A stretch of DNA of 64,000 nucleotides, taken from Iamia sp038233335. GTDB taxonomy: Bacteria; Actinomycetota; Acidimicrobiia; Acidimicrobiales; Iamiaceae. This document shows, piece by piece, positions 39,216 through 48,068 of this stretch. The stretch's first letter is position 1; each line of letters starts with the position of its first letter. The stretch covers positions 6,162-70,161 of the forward strand of contig JBBSME010000002.1 of NCBI GenBank assembly GCA_038233335.1, given 5' to 3'. The position numbers and the translations under genes were made by a program. The notes below the pieces were generated by a model. The model did no database searches. It worked only from the letters and a program-made list of their open reading frames with translations, and was not told the DNA's origin.

Positions 39216-40457
39216 TCAGCCCGGGGGCGGGGCGAGGGGCAGTGGCGCGCACAGCCCCTCGGCCTCGGCGACCTGGATGCGGTCGCGGTTCTCCCAGGTG
39301 ATCTCGTTGGTCGGGTCGGCCTGCACCTTGTACTCGCGGAAGGAGGTCTCCAGCGCGTCGTAGGCCACCAACCGGCCCCGCAGCGAGTCGCCCAGGTCGA
39401 GGATCAGCTTGATCGCCTCGAGGCCCTGGAGCGAGCCGACGATGCCGGGCAGCACGCCCAGCACCCCGGCCTCGGCGCACGACGGGGCCATGTCGGCCGG
39501 TGGCGGCTCGGGCACCATGTCGCGGTAGGTGGGCCCGTCCTTGGGGTCGAAGACGGTGACCATGCCTTCGAAGCGGAAGATCGAGCCGTGCACGACGGGG
39601 ATGCCCAGCTTCACCGAGGCGTCGTTGACCAGGTAGCGGGTCGGGAAGTTGTCGGTGCCGTCGACGATCACGTCCCAGCCGTCGCCGTCGGGCCCGGACA
39701 GGATGTCGATGACGTTGTCCTCGCCCAGCCGGGTGTCGTAGGTGACGACGTCGACGTCGGGGTTGAGCAGGGTGAGGGTCTTCTTGGCCGAGTCGACCTT
39801 GCGGTCACCGATGCGGTCGATGTTGTGGAGGACCTGGCGCTGGAGGTTCGAGTCGTCGACCACGTCCATGTCGATGATGCCGAGGGTGCCAACCCCGGCC
39901 GCGGCCAGGTAGAGAGCGGCCGGTGAGCCGAGGCCGCCGGCACCGAGCAGGAGGACCTTGGCGTCGAGGAGCTTCTGCTGGCCCTCGTCGCCGACCTCGG
40001 GCAGGAGCAGGTGGCGCTTGTAGCGGTTGCGCTGCTCGGGGGTGAGGGTCTGGGGCAGGGCCCAGTCGCGGCCCTCGTCCTTCCACTGGTTGAACCCGCC
40101 CATGACCGAGACGGCGTTGGTGAAGCCCAGCTCCTGCAGGCTCTTGACGGCCAGCGCGGACCGGGTGCCGCCGGCGCAGTGGACGATGAGCGGGGTGTCC
40201 TTGTCGGGGATGCGGCCCTCGACGCCGGTCTCCAGCGTGCCCCGGGGGATGAACACCGCACCGGGGATGGCACCCTGCTCGTACTCGTCGGCCTCGCGCA
40301 CGTCGAGCACGACGGCGCCCTCCTGATGGCGCATCTCGTCGGCCTCCTCGGTGGAGACCTCCTGGATCTGGGCCTTGGTGGCGGCCAGCACCTCACGGAA
40401 GCTCGGCATGTCGATCCTCACGTCGTCGTCGTCCTCGAGCCGGTCCTCGACTCGCAC
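39216..40457 (-). CDS. moeZ: Rhodanese-ThiF/MoeB fusion: sulfur-carrier adenylyltransferase
   Basis: Adenylates the C-terminal Gly of a ubiquitin-like sulfur carrier and can pass on persulfide sulfur. 413 aa. Rhodanese domain first (about 30-120): VVLDVREADEYEQGAIPGAVFIPRG, active loop VHCAGGTRSALA. ThiF/MoeB domain about 140-390: LLLGAGGLGSPAALYLAAAGVG (nucleotide loop), LGIIDMDVVDDSNLQRQVLH, VDGTDNFPTRYLVND, SCAEAGVLGVLPGIVGSLQ. MoeZ of mycobacteria has the reverse order (ThiF then rhodanese). The zinc CxxC pairs of E. coli MoeB are absent. GTG 40457 chosen from TAGGGT 8 nt upstream (40466-40471). Confidence 0.88.
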   Translation of the reverse strand: MRVEDRLEDDDDVRIDMPSFREVLAATKAQIQEVSTEEADEMRHQEGAVVLDVREADEYEQGAIPGAVFIPRGTLETGVEGRIPDKDTPLIVHCAGGTRSALAVKSLQELGFTNAVSVMGGFNQWKDEGRDWALPQTLTPEQRNRYKRHLLLPEVGDEGQQKLLDAKVLLLGAGGLGSPAALYLAAAGVGTLGIIDMDVVDDSNLQRQVLHNIDRIGDRKVDSAKKTLTLLNPDVDVVTYDTRLGEDNVIDILSGPDGDGWDVIVDGTDNFPTRYLVNDASVKLGIPVVHGSIFRFEGMVTVFDPKDGPTYRDMVPEPPPADMAPSCAEAGVLGVLPGIVGSLQGLEAIKLILDLGDSLRGRLVAYDALETSFREYKVQADPTNEITWENRDRIQVAEAEGLCAPLPLAPPPG

Positions 40458-40574
40458 AGGGGAAAACCCTACCCAACCGGTCACCTATTCCCCAGGACCG
40501 TCCCCCGACCGGTGGCGGGCCAGGACGGAGCACCGCCGCGCCTCGGTCGGCTGGCGGCTCTAGGGTCCCGCGCC

Positions 40575-42827
40575 GTGTCCGACCCGGTGAGCGCCCGAGG
40601 TTTCCGCCTGGCAGTGGCGGCGATGACGGCCGCGGCGCTGATCTTCCACCTGGTCGCCAGCTGGCCCGTCGACCACCCCTCGGTGGTGTTCGATGAGACC
40701 GGCTACCTCGGCAACGCCCGGTGGCTGGCCGGTGCGGGGGCCGGTTGGGAGATGCCCACCGCACCCCACTACGCGATCGGGTACCCCCTGGTCCTGGCCC
40801 CGGTGACCCGCTTGTTCACCGAGGCCGACGCGCAGTGGCGCGCCATCCTGGCGGTCAACGCGGCCCTGCTCGCCTCCCTCGTGCCCCTCCTCGTCCTCGT
40901 GGCCCGCCGGGTTCTCGGCGCCACCCGGACCCAGGCCCTGGTGGCCGCGGCCGTCGGCGCCCTCGCCCCTGCGGTGGTGGCCGCCGGCGTCTCGGCCATC
41001 GCGGAGAACCTGGCCCTCCCCCTGGTCCCGGCCAGCCTGCTGGCCCTCCACGCCACCACCCGGCGCCGGCCCGGGCCCACGGGGTTCCTGTTCGGCCCCA
41101 CGATCGCACTGCTCTACGCCACCCATGCCCGCTTCGTGGTGGCGGTGGCGGTGGGCCTGGCGGTCCTGGCCGTGGGGGCCCGCCAGCGGCTGATCCCGCC
41201 GGCGGTGGCCGCGGTGAACGCCGCCCTCCTCGTCGGGGGCACCATCGCCAGCGTGGTCGCGACCCGCGCCGTGGAGGCGGCCCGGTGGACCAACGTCGAG
41301 AACCTGGAGGGTGGGGTCGGTGAGGTGCGGTCCCTCGTCACCTCGCCATCCGGGGTGGGCGAGCTGGCCATGACCTCGGTGGGCCAGGCCTGGTACCTGG
41401 CCGCGGGGTCGCTGGGCCTCACCGTGGTCGGCGTCGCCGGCCTGGTCACCCTGCTCCGAGCTCGGGCCGGGCCGGGAGGCGACAGATCGGAGGAGCCCCC
41501 CACGGTCGCGCCGACGGCCGCCATCGGCCCGGGTGCGGGCACGGTGGACCGCCTGGCCATCGGGTTCCTGCTGGCCCTGGCCCTCGGGGTGTTCGGGGCA
41601 TCGGTCGCGTTCTTCGCCCAGAACCAGTTCCGGGCCGACCACCTCGTCTACGGCCGCCACAACGACTCCTTCACCCCCCTGTGGCTGGTGGCCGCGATCC
41701 TCACCATCGCCCGGACCCCCCGCCCCCGCCTCCGCCAGCTCTTCCTGCTGGCCGGCGGCACCACCGTGGCCCTCTTCGGGGTGCTGTCCCTGACCCGCGA
41801 TCCGGGCGGGCTCGGTGGTCGCTACTCAGCCTTTGCCGTCCCGGCCATCATCCGGTACGTCGCCGGCGATCCGCCGGGCACCTTCTGGCGGGCGACGGTC
41901 GCCGGCCTGGTGGGGCTGGCGATCGTGTTCCTCGTCGGCGCAGTGATGCGCCGACCGGTCGTGCTCGTGCCCGCGCTGGTGGTCTGGTTCGCCTGGGCCG
42001 GCTTCGGCACCGTCAGCGCCACCGCGGGCTACCAGGACACGATCTACCAGGACTGGAACGTCCCGGCCGAGGTCCGGCGCCTGGAGGTCGAGGGGATCAG
42101 CATCGACGTGCGATCGGTGGAGGCCGCCTTCCCCGCCCTCAGCTACCCGTTCCACCTGCCCGACGTGCGGTTCACGACCTTCGACCCTGCCTTCGGCGAG
42201 GGCCCCGACCAGGAGCTCGTGCTGGCGCGGCCCGACGACCCCACGCGCCAGGCCGAGGGGGACCGCATCGCCCTCATCGACGGCGGTGGCTTCTACCCGT
42301 TCTGGGACGCGCCCGATGGCGTCGCCCTGTGGGTCCGTCCCGGGCCGGAGCAGGACCGCCTGGCTGAGGCCGGACTGCTCCTCCCGCCGGGATACCCCAC
42401 CGGCCTGCCCCAGGAGGCCCGGCGAGCGGAGCTGGAGATCGTGGGGGGCCTGGCCGGCACCGAGGTCGCGGTGGCTCCGGGCGGCTCCGTCCAGCTCGAC
42501 CTGCGGGGTCGCCACATCGGTTCCGGCTCCCCCTGGTCCGGTCGGGGCGACAACCCGGCCCGCGTCCGCATCGCCGCCCACGTCACGCCCCTCGACCCGG
42601 ACGGTCCCGAGGGCGCCGTCTCGGGTGGCCCGCTCCCCGGGTGGACCGTGCCCGGTGAGGCCTTCGAGGCGACGGCCGAGGTGTTCGCGGTCGACGGCGT
42701 CCTCGGCCCCCTCCCCCCCGGTCGTTACCGGGTGGACCTCTCGGTGACCCAAGAGCAGCCGACGTGGCGGACCGACCCCGGCTCCGATCCCGGGTCCTCC
42801 TTCACCATGGTGGTGACCGACGGCTGA
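40575..42827 (+). CDS. Large polytopic membrane protein, GT-C glycosyltransferase-like
   Basis: 750 aa. GTG 40575 is 8 nt after TAGGGT (40561-40566). About twelve membrane helices to residue 490; the first external loop has VVFDETGYLGNARWLAGAG, resembling the acidic GT-C loop, followed by PHYAIGYPLVLAPVTRLF. The last 260 residues form an external beta-rich region (VAPGGSVQLDLRGRHIG, YRVDLSVTQEQ). It faces away from the rhodanese-ThiF gene and converges with the sirtuin gene. A sugar-transfer role is plausible but no donor can be named. Confidence 0.68.
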   Translation: MSDPVSARGFRLAVAAMTAAALIFHLVASWPVDHPSVVFDETGYLGNARWLAGAGAGWEMPTAPHYAIGYPLVLAPVTRLFTEADAQWRAILAVNAALLASLVPLLVLVARRVLGATRTQALVAAAVGALAPAVVAAGVSAIAENLALPLVPASLLALHATTRRRPGPTGFLFGPTIALLYATHARFVVAVAVGLAVLAVGARQRLIPPAVAAVNAALLVGGTIASVVATRAVEAARWTNVENLEGGVGEVRSLVTSPSGVGELAMTSVGQAWYLAAGSLGLTVVGVAGLVTLLRARAGPGGDRSEEPPTVAPTAAIGPGAGTVDRLAIGFLLALALGVFGASVAFFAQNQFRADHLVYGRHNDSFTPLWLVAAILTIARTPRPRLRQLFLLAGGTTVALFGVLSLTRDPGGLGGRYSAFAVPAIIRYVAGDPPGTFWRATVAGLVGLAIVFLVGAVMRRPVVLVPALVVWFAWAGFGTVSATAGYQDTIYQDWNVPAEVRRLEVEGISIDVRSVEAAFPALSYPFHLPDVRFTTFDPAFGEGPDQELVLARPDDPTRQAEGDRIALIDGGGFYPFWDAPDGVALWVRPGPEQDRLAEAGLLLPPGYPTGLPQEARRAELEIVGGLAGTEVAVAPGGSVQLDLRGRHIGSGSPWSGRGDNPARVRIAAHVTPLDPDGPEGAVSGGPLPGWTVPGEAFEATAEVFAVDGVLGPLPPGRYRVDLSVTQEQPTWRTDPGSDPGSSFTMVVTDG

Positions 42828-42869
42828 GCGCCGGGTGGACCGTCCCGTCGTGGATGCTCCGCTCCCGCC

Positions 42870-43718
42870 TCAGCGGACCGGCTCCTCGGCCACCAGCGCG
42901 GGGAGGATCTCCGAGATCGACCCGCGGAGCACGGCGTCGGCTCGCCCGTCGGCATCGGTGGGACCGCCGTTCACGATGACGAGCTTGGCCCCGGCCCGCT
43001 GGGCGATGCGCGGGACGTGGGCCGCGGGGAACACGTTGAGGGTGGTGCCCACGGCCAGCACCAGGTCGCAGCGCTCGGCCGCGGCCTGGGCGGCGGCGAT
43101 GTCGGCCTCGATCAGCGACTCGCCGAACAGGATGGTGGTGGCCTTGAGGATGCCCCCGCAGGACCGGCAGGGGGGATCGACCTCGCCGGCCTCCACCCGC
43201 GCCAGGGCCAGGCGCATGTCGGCCCGGTCGTCGCAGTCGACGCACATCACCCCCCGCATGGAACCGTGCACCTCCACCAAACGGTCCGGGCTGGTGCCGG
43301 CCAGCAGGTGGAGCCCGTCGGTGTTCTGGGTGACGAGGGTGTCGAGGCGGCCCTGCGGTTCCAGCGCGACGAGGGCCCGGTGCCCGGCGTTGGGCTCGGC
43401 CCGCCAGGCCGGCGAGGTCAGGCGGATCTGCCAGGCGGTGCGGCGCACCTCCGGCGAGGAGAGGTAGTGCTGGATCGTGCTGGCCTTCTCGGCCCCGGGG
43501 TCGCGGGTCCACACCCCGTTCTTGCCCCGGAAGTCGGGGATGCCGCTGTCGGTGGAGACACCGGCACCGGTGAGGGCCACCACGGCCTGGCTCTCCGCCA
43601 GCCAGCCGGACACCTCGGCCACCGCCTCGTCCAGCGCGACCTCCTCGCCGGCCAGCCAGGCCCCGTGCTCGATGCCCTCGCGCTCCTCGGTGGATCGGGG
43701 GACGGCCTCGTCAGACAT
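42870..43718 (-). CDS. cobB: Sir2-family NAD+-dependent protein deacylase
   Basis: 282 aa. Seen: ALTGAGVSTDSGIPDFRG (NAD site), TQNTDGLHLLAG, catalytic His in VEVHGSM, zinc Cys pairs CVDC and CRSC, LFGESL, and GTTLNVFPAAHV. The zinc knuckle plus TQNTDGLH places it in the standard sirtuin fold. The frame is open further up, but ATG 43718 is chosen: TACCGT lies 8 nt upstream (43727-43732). Sirtuins often control acyl-CoA synthetases, consistent with acyl-CoA genes in the window (inference). Confidence 0.9.
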   Translation of the reverse strand: MSDEAVPRSTEEREGIEHGAWLAGEEVALDEAVAEVSGWLAESQAVVALTGAGVSTDSGIPDFRGKNGVWTRDPGAEKASTIQHYLSSPEVRRTAWQIRLTSPAWRAEPNAGHRALVALEPQGRLDTLVTQNTDGLHLLAGTSPDRLVEVHGSMRGVMCVDCDDRADMRLALARVEAGEVDPPCRSCGGILKATTILFGESLIEADIAAAQAAAERCDLVLAVGTTLNVFPAAHVPRIAQRAGAKLVIVNGGPTDADGRADAVLRGSISEILPALVAEEPVR

Positions 43719-43761
43719 GGGTGTCGACGGTACCGGCAGGGGACGGCGGGGACGCCCCGGG

Positions 43762-43800
43762 TTGACATCTGCGTGAAGATGATCGAAAGTATATGAAACG
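43762..43800 (+). promoter_or_regulatory. Canonical-looking promoter with TTGACA before a wHTH-like gene
   Basis: TTGACA (43762-43767) and an AT-rich GAAAGTATATGAA (43785-43797) stand out from the GC-rich surroundings. The -10 register is unclear because the spacer is 17-22 bp depending on the choice. Unlike most genes here, the downstream ATG (43849) has a leader with GGGAG. Confidence 0.5.
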
Positions 43801-43848
43801 CACCCATCGCTTCCCCCGACACCGACCCCCCCACCGGGAGAGCGATCC

Positions 43849-44631
43849 ATGCCTGCCCCCGACCTGTCCGCCCCCACCCTGGCCATCGAGGCCTGGGACG
43901 ACCCCGTGATCGACGCCCTGGGCTACCCGCCTCGGTCCACCTACGTCGAGCGCTTCTGGCTCTCGATCCTCGGGCCCAGCACCACCTGGCTGGTGCGCCA
44001 CATCGACGCCCGCCTCGAGGCGGGTCCCGAGGGCTTCACCCTCGACCTCGAGGCCACCGCTGAGGCCCTGGGCCTGGGCACCGGCCGGGGCCGCCACAGC
44101 CCCCTCGTGCGAGCCCTGCACCGGGCCTGCCAGTTCGGCGTGGCCCGCACCGGCGGCACCGAGGTGCTGGCCGTCCGTCGCCACCTCCCACCCCTCACCC
44201 GGCACCAGATCGAACGGCTCCCGGCCGGCATCCGGGCCGAGCACGATGCCTGGCGGGCGATCGAGCGCGACGCCGGCACCCTCGACGCCCAACGGCGCCG
44301 GGCCCGCCGCGTCGCCCTGGCCCTCGCTGAGCTCCAGGAGGACGTGCCCACCACCGAGCAGCGGCTCCACCGCTGGAAGATCCACCCGGTCGTGGCCCGC
44401 GAGGCCGCGGTCTGGGCCCACCGCCTGGTCACCGCCCGCGACCCCGCCATCGAGCTGCACCCGCCCGAGGCCGCGCCGACAGCGGCCTCGGAGGCCGATG
44501 GGCCCGACGTCGCCGGCCCGACCCCGACCGGCCCGGTGGCCATCGGGGCCTCCCGTCCCGCTCCCCGACCGGTGCCTCGCCCGGCGTCGCCGCCCCCGGA
44601 GGCCAGTGACCTCGGCGGCGACGCGGCCTGA
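43849..44631 (+). CDS. Conserved actinobacterial protein with winged-helix-like N-terminal half
   Basis: 260 aa. No named family recalled, though the opening WDDPVIDALGYPPRSTYVER and FWLSILGPSTTWLVRHI feels conserved among actinobacteria. Residues about 60-115 (FTLDLEATAEALGLG, SPLVRALHRACQFGVAR, EVLAVRRHLPPL) have a helix-turn-helix-wing rhythm. A long basic helix (RRRARRVALALAELQE) follows, then a Pro-rich disordered tail. Preceded by an unusually strong promoter and followed within 11 bp by a 48-bp palindrome. Possible DNA-binding role; not proven. Confidence 0.62.
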   Translation: MPAPDLSAPTLAIEAWDDPVIDALGYPPRSTYVERFWLSILGPSTTWLVRHIDARLEAGPEGFTLDLEATAEALGLGTGRGRHSPLVRALHRACQFGVARTGGTEVLAVRRHLPPLTRHQIERLPAGIRAEHDAWRAIERDAGTLDAQRRRARRVALALAELQEDVPTTEQRLHRWKIHPVVAREAAVWAHRLVTARDPAIELHPPEAAPTAASEADGPDVAGPTPTGPVAIGASRPAPRPVPRPASPPPEASDLGGDAA

Positions 44632-44641
44632 CCACGACACG

Positions 44642-44689
44642 TTCTCGCGACGATCGGTGCACGAATTCGTGTACCGATCGTCGCGAGAA
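44642..44689. repeat. 48-bp near-perfect palindrome between convergent genes
   Basis: Left arm begins TTCTCGCGACGATCGGT, right arm ends ACCGATCGTCGCGAGAA, and the centre is CACGAATTCGTG. Only one base pair (44659/44672, G and T) breaks dyad symmetry over 48 bp. It lies between the 3' ends of two convergent genes, so a bidirectional terminator is the simplest reading, but there is no U-tract on either strand and the lack of a loop is unusual for a terminator. Confidence 0.75.
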
Positions 44690-44707
44690 GGCAAGCGAAG
44701 GGCCGAC

Positions 44708-46189
44708 TCAGGCCAGGGGGGACCAGCCGGCGAGGAGCTCGGCCAGGAGGCGAACGCCGAAGCCGGTGCCCAGCTTGGGGATCTCGCCCTCGGCCCCCTC
44801 GGTGATCCAGGCCGGGCCGGCGATGTCAAGGTGCGCCCAGGGGATGTCGTCGGCCACGAAGTGGCGCAGGAACAACGCCGCCACCGACGCCCCGCCGAAG
44901 CGGGTGCCGGAGATGTTGCGGATGTCGGCGATCTCGGAGTCCAGCCCGGCCCGCAGCCCGGCCGGCATCGGCATCGGCCAGACCAGCTCCCCAGCGTGGT
45001 CGGCCACGCCCCGGATGCGGTCGATGAGGGCGGCGTCCTCCCCGAACAGCCCGGCGGTCCGGGGGCCGAGGGCGACCGGGCAGGCCCCGGTCAGGGTGGC
45101 CAGGTCGATGATGGCGTCGGGCTTGGCCTCGGACGCCACCCGCAGCCCGTCGGCCAGGATCAGGCGCCCCTCGGCGTCGGTGTTGAGCACCTCGACGGTG
45201 GTCCCGCCCCGGATGGTGAGCACGTCGCCCACCCGGATGGCGTCGGGCCCGATCATGTTCTCGACCAGCGGGAGGAAGCCGGTGACCTTCACCTTGGCCC
45301 CCAGGTCGGCCAGCACGCTCATGGCCCCGATCACCGCCGCGGCCCCGCCCATGTCGCTGTTCATCCCCTTCATGCCCTCGTTGGACTTGAGCGAGTAGCC
45401 GCCGGTGTCGAAGGTGACGCCCTTGCCGACCAGGGCCACGTGGCCCCGGACCCGGCCCTCGGGCTGGTAGGTGACCTCCACGAAGCGGGGTTCGTTGGTC
45501 GCCCCCTGGCTCACGCCCAGGACACCGCCCATCGCCTTGCGGCGCAGGGCCGCGGGTCCGTCGATGCGGACCTTGAGGCCCACGTCGCGAGCCACCTCGC
45601 GGACCCGCTCCGCCATCTGGGCCGGGACGAGGGATCCGCCCGGCTGGTTCACCAGGTCCCGGGCCAGGGACACGCCCCGGGCGATGGCCACGCCGCGGGT
45701 CACCGCATCGCGGGCGGAGCGGGCCCCGCCGGCGGTGAGGGTCACCGACCGCACCTGCGACGGGGTCGGATCCGACCGGTGGTCGTCGAACCGGTAGGCG
45801 CCCAGCACCCAGCCCTCGGTCACGGCCCGAGCCGCGTCCTCCGGCGTGGTGCCGTCCGCGGCCTTCTCGCCCAGCGCGACCACGACCTTGGCGTGGCGGG
45901 TGGCCATCCGCCCGGCGGGGCCGGCCGCGGCGCGCAGCCGGTTGGCGTCGACGTCGGCCTCGTCGCCCAGGCCCACCAGCAGGTGGTCGGCGCCGCGCTC
46001 TCCCGGAGCCGGCACCAGCAGGGTATGGCCGACGGCACCGGTGAACCCGGCCGCCTCGGCGTAGCGGGAGGTGACGCCGACGACGACGACGTCACCGGCC
46101 AGCTGGTCGCCGGTGCGGGCCCCGACGACGAGGAGGTCGGCCCGGGTGGGGGTCTTGGCGGTGGTGGGGGTGACGATGCGGGGGGGCAT
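44708..46189 (-). CDS. pepA: Leucyl aminopeptidase (M17)
   Basis: Cytosolic hexameric dimetal aminopeptidase. 493 aa. Catalytic C-terminal domain: LVGKGVTFDTGGYSLKS (metal Lys/Asp), KGMNSDMGGAAAVIGAM, NTDAEGRLILADGL (signature with catalytic Arg), ATLTGACPVALG. N-terminal macro-like domain about 1-160. ATG 46189 is preceded by AGGAG, a leadered start. 110 bp from the adenosyltransferase gene; same strand but probably separate unit. Confidence 0.94.
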   Translation of the reverse strand: MPPRIVTPTTAKTPTRADLLVVGARTGDQLAGDVVVVGVTSRYAEAAGFTGAVGHTLLVPAPGERGADHLLVGLGDEADVDANRLRAAAGPAGRMATRHAKVVVALGEKAADGTTPEDAARAVTEGWVLGAYRFDDHRSDPTPSQVRSVTLTAGGARSARDAVTRGVAIARGVSLARDLVNQPGGSLVPAQMAERVREVARDVGLKVRIDGPAALRRKAMGGVLGVSQGATNEPRFVEVTYQPEGRVRGHVALVGKGVTFDTGGYSLKSNEGMKGMNSDMGGAAAVIGAMSVLADLGAKVKVTGFLPLVENMIGPDAIRVGDVLTIRGGTTVEVLNTDAEGRLILADGLRVASEAKPDAIIDLATLTGACPVALGPRTAGLFGEDAALIDRIRGVADHAGELVWPMPMPAGLRAGLDSEIADIRNISGTRFGGASVAALFLRHFVADDIPWAHLDIAGPAWITEGAEGEIPKLGTGFGVRLLAELLAGWSPLA

Positions 46190-46299
46190 GGTGCTCCTGC
46201 GTGGGGGTGGGGCGGCCGTCCTTGGAGGCGGTCGCGAGGGTCAGCGGTGAGGTCGGGGCGTGCGGGGGGCGGGGCCGCGCCCGTCGGCCAGGGTCGCCG

Positions 46300-46836
46300 T
46301 CACTGGCCGCGGGAGGCGAGAGACGTGCCCTCCTGCCAGCGGGCCAGCATCCAGAGCAGGTCCGACAGCCGGTTCAGGTAGGCCAGGGCCGCCGTGCTCT
46401 CGGGGGACAGGGCCACCGCGACCCGCTCGGCCCGTCGGGCGACGGTGCGGGCGACGTCGAGGTGGGCCGCCACCACCGTCCCGCCGGGGATGACGAACTC
46501 GGTGGGCGCCTCGAAGCGGGTGCCGACCTCGTCGATCAGGTCCTCCAGCTTGGCCACCATCTCGTCGGTGACCAGGGTGACCTGCGGGCTCAGCTTCTCC
46601 CGGTTGGCGCCGTCGGTGGCCAGGTCGGCCATGAGGACCCACAGATCTCGCTGGATCCCGACGAGGATGCCGTCGAGCTCGTCGCCGGGCGTGGCGTGGG
46701 CCCGGGCCACGCCCAGGACGGCCTGGACCTCGTCGATCTGGCCGTAGGCCTCAGGGCGGGCCGAGTCCTTGCGGACCCGACCGCCGAAGAGCAGTCCGGT
46801 GGTGCCGTCGTCACCCTTGCGCGTGTAGATCTTCAC
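46300..46836 (-). CDS. pduO: PduO-type ATP:cob(I)alamin adenosyltransferase
   Basis: Makes adenosylcobalamin and hands it to methylmalonyl-CoA mutase. 178 aa. Seen: IYTRKGDDGTTGLLFGGRV (ATP site), FVIPGGTVVAAHLDVARTVARRAER (B12/ATP pocket), and LNRLSDLLWMLAR. GTG 46836 selected: the family starts at this KIYTRKGD and TAGCCT lies 8 nt upstream (46845-46850), while the frame stays open upstream. It supplies the cofactor for the mutase at 22.8-25.0 kb. Confidence 0.93.
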   Translation of the reverse strand: MKIYTRKGDDGTTGLLFGGRVRKDSARPEAYGQIDEVQAVLGVARAHATPGDELDGILVGIQRDLWVLMADLATDGANREKLSPQVTLVTDEMVAKLEDLIDEVGTRFEAPTEFVIPGGTVVAAHLDVARTVARRAERVAVALSPESTAALAYLNRLSDLLWMLARWQEGTSLASRGQ

Positions 46837-46982
46837 GGCGGCCGAGGCTACCGGCGCCACCGCTCGGCCCGAGCCCATCACCCAGCCACCGCCGTCGCCG
46901 CCGCACGAGATCACCGCCGAACTGGCACGGGGTGGTGGGGCCAGAGCCCCACCGACGCGTACCACTTCGTGGATGGGTGGGG

Positions 46983-48017
46983 TCAGCTGCCGGCGGGGGT
47001 GCGGGCCAGGCCCGGGGCCTTGTGCTCGAGGGCCCAGTCGAGGTACGTGCCCGGCAGGTCGGCCAGGCCGTCGCGGGCCGGCCCGGCCGGCAGCGGCTCC
47101 AGGGCGGCGGCCGCGGCCTCGTTGTAGGCCCGGACCCGGTCCAGGGCCTCCGCCACCCCGGACGAGGCGCGGACCAGGGCGAGGGCCTGGGCCACCTCAT
47201 CCTCGTCGGGGCGGTGCCCGAGGAGCGAGTGGAGCGCGGCCCCGTCGGGGCCGGCCAGCGCGATCAGCACCGGCAGGCTGTAGACGCCCTCGCGGATGTC
47301 GTTGCCCACCGGCTTGCCCAGGGCCTCGGCCGTGGACACCAGGTCGAGCACGTCGTCGATGACCTGGAAGGCCATCCCGAAGGCGGTGCCGTAGGCGGCC
47401 AGGGCGGCTACCAGCTCCTCGGAGACCTCGGCCGCGGCCGCTCCGATCTCGCACGAGGCCCGGAACAGCGCCGCCGTCTTGCCCCGGATCGAGTCCTCGT
47501 AGGCCGCCTCGGTGCGCTGGACGTCGAACAGGGCGACGACCTCGGCCGACTGCCCGATGCACAGATCCGCGATGGCGGCGGCCAGGTAGGCGGCGACCGA
47601 CTGGTTGACCCCGGCGGCCAGCTGGCCGGCCCGGGCCAGCAGGAAGTCGCCGACCAGGAGGGCCTGACTGGGGCCCTCCTTGGCGTTGATCGTGGGCACG
47701 CCCCGGCGCTCGCCGGCCTCGTCCATGATGTCGTCGTGGACCAGGGAGCCGGCCTGGACCAGCTCGACCGCGGTGGCGCCGACCACGACGGCCGGGTCGA
47801 CCACCGTGGCATCGCCCCCGCCGGTGGCGGCCGCCGCGCAGGCGAGGGACATGGCCGGGCGGAGGCGCTTGCCGCCACCGAGGACCACCCGACGGGCCGG
47901 CTCCTCGATCTCGCCGCGCTCGACGACGATGGCCCGGTCGAGCTCGATCTCCACCGCGTCGAGCCCTCGGGGCAGATCCGGGAGGCCGAGCAGTGCGGCC
48001 AGTTCCGCCGGGGTCAT
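46983..48017 (-). CDS. Polyprenyl (trans-isoprenyl) diphosphate synthase
   Basis: 344 aa. All-helical prenyltransferase with first aspartate-rich motif in SLVHDDIMDEAGERRG (DDxxD) and second in FQVIDDVLDLV (DDxxD), plus GGKRLRP and GKPVGNDIREGVYSLP. The residues before the first motif decide chain length; the large number of Ala there fits a long product such as the menaquinone side chain (inference). Start ATG 48017 with TACGCT 6 nt upstream (48024-48029). uppS lies 51 bp upstream on the same strand with its own promoter. Confidence 0.91.
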   Translation of the reverse strand: MTPAELAALLGLPDLPRGLDAVEIELDRAIVVERGEIEEPARRVVLGGGKRLRPAMSLACAAAATGGGDATVVDPAVVVGATAVELVQAGSLVHDDIMDEAGERRGVPTINAKEGPSQALLVGDFLLARAGQLAAGVNQSVAAYLAAAIADLCIGQSAEVVALFDVQRTEAAYEDSIRGKTAALFRASCEIGAAAAEVSEELVAALAAYGTAFGMAFQVIDDVLDLVSTAEALGKPVGNDIREGVYSLPVLIALAGPDGAALHSLLGHRPDEDEVAQALALVRASSGVAEALDRVRAYNEAAAAALEPLPAGPARDGLADLPGTYLDWALEHKAPGLARTPAGS

Positions 48018-48068
48018 GGCTGGAGCGTACCGAGCCCGGTGGCAGCCACGCCCACTCGGAGCACGTCC

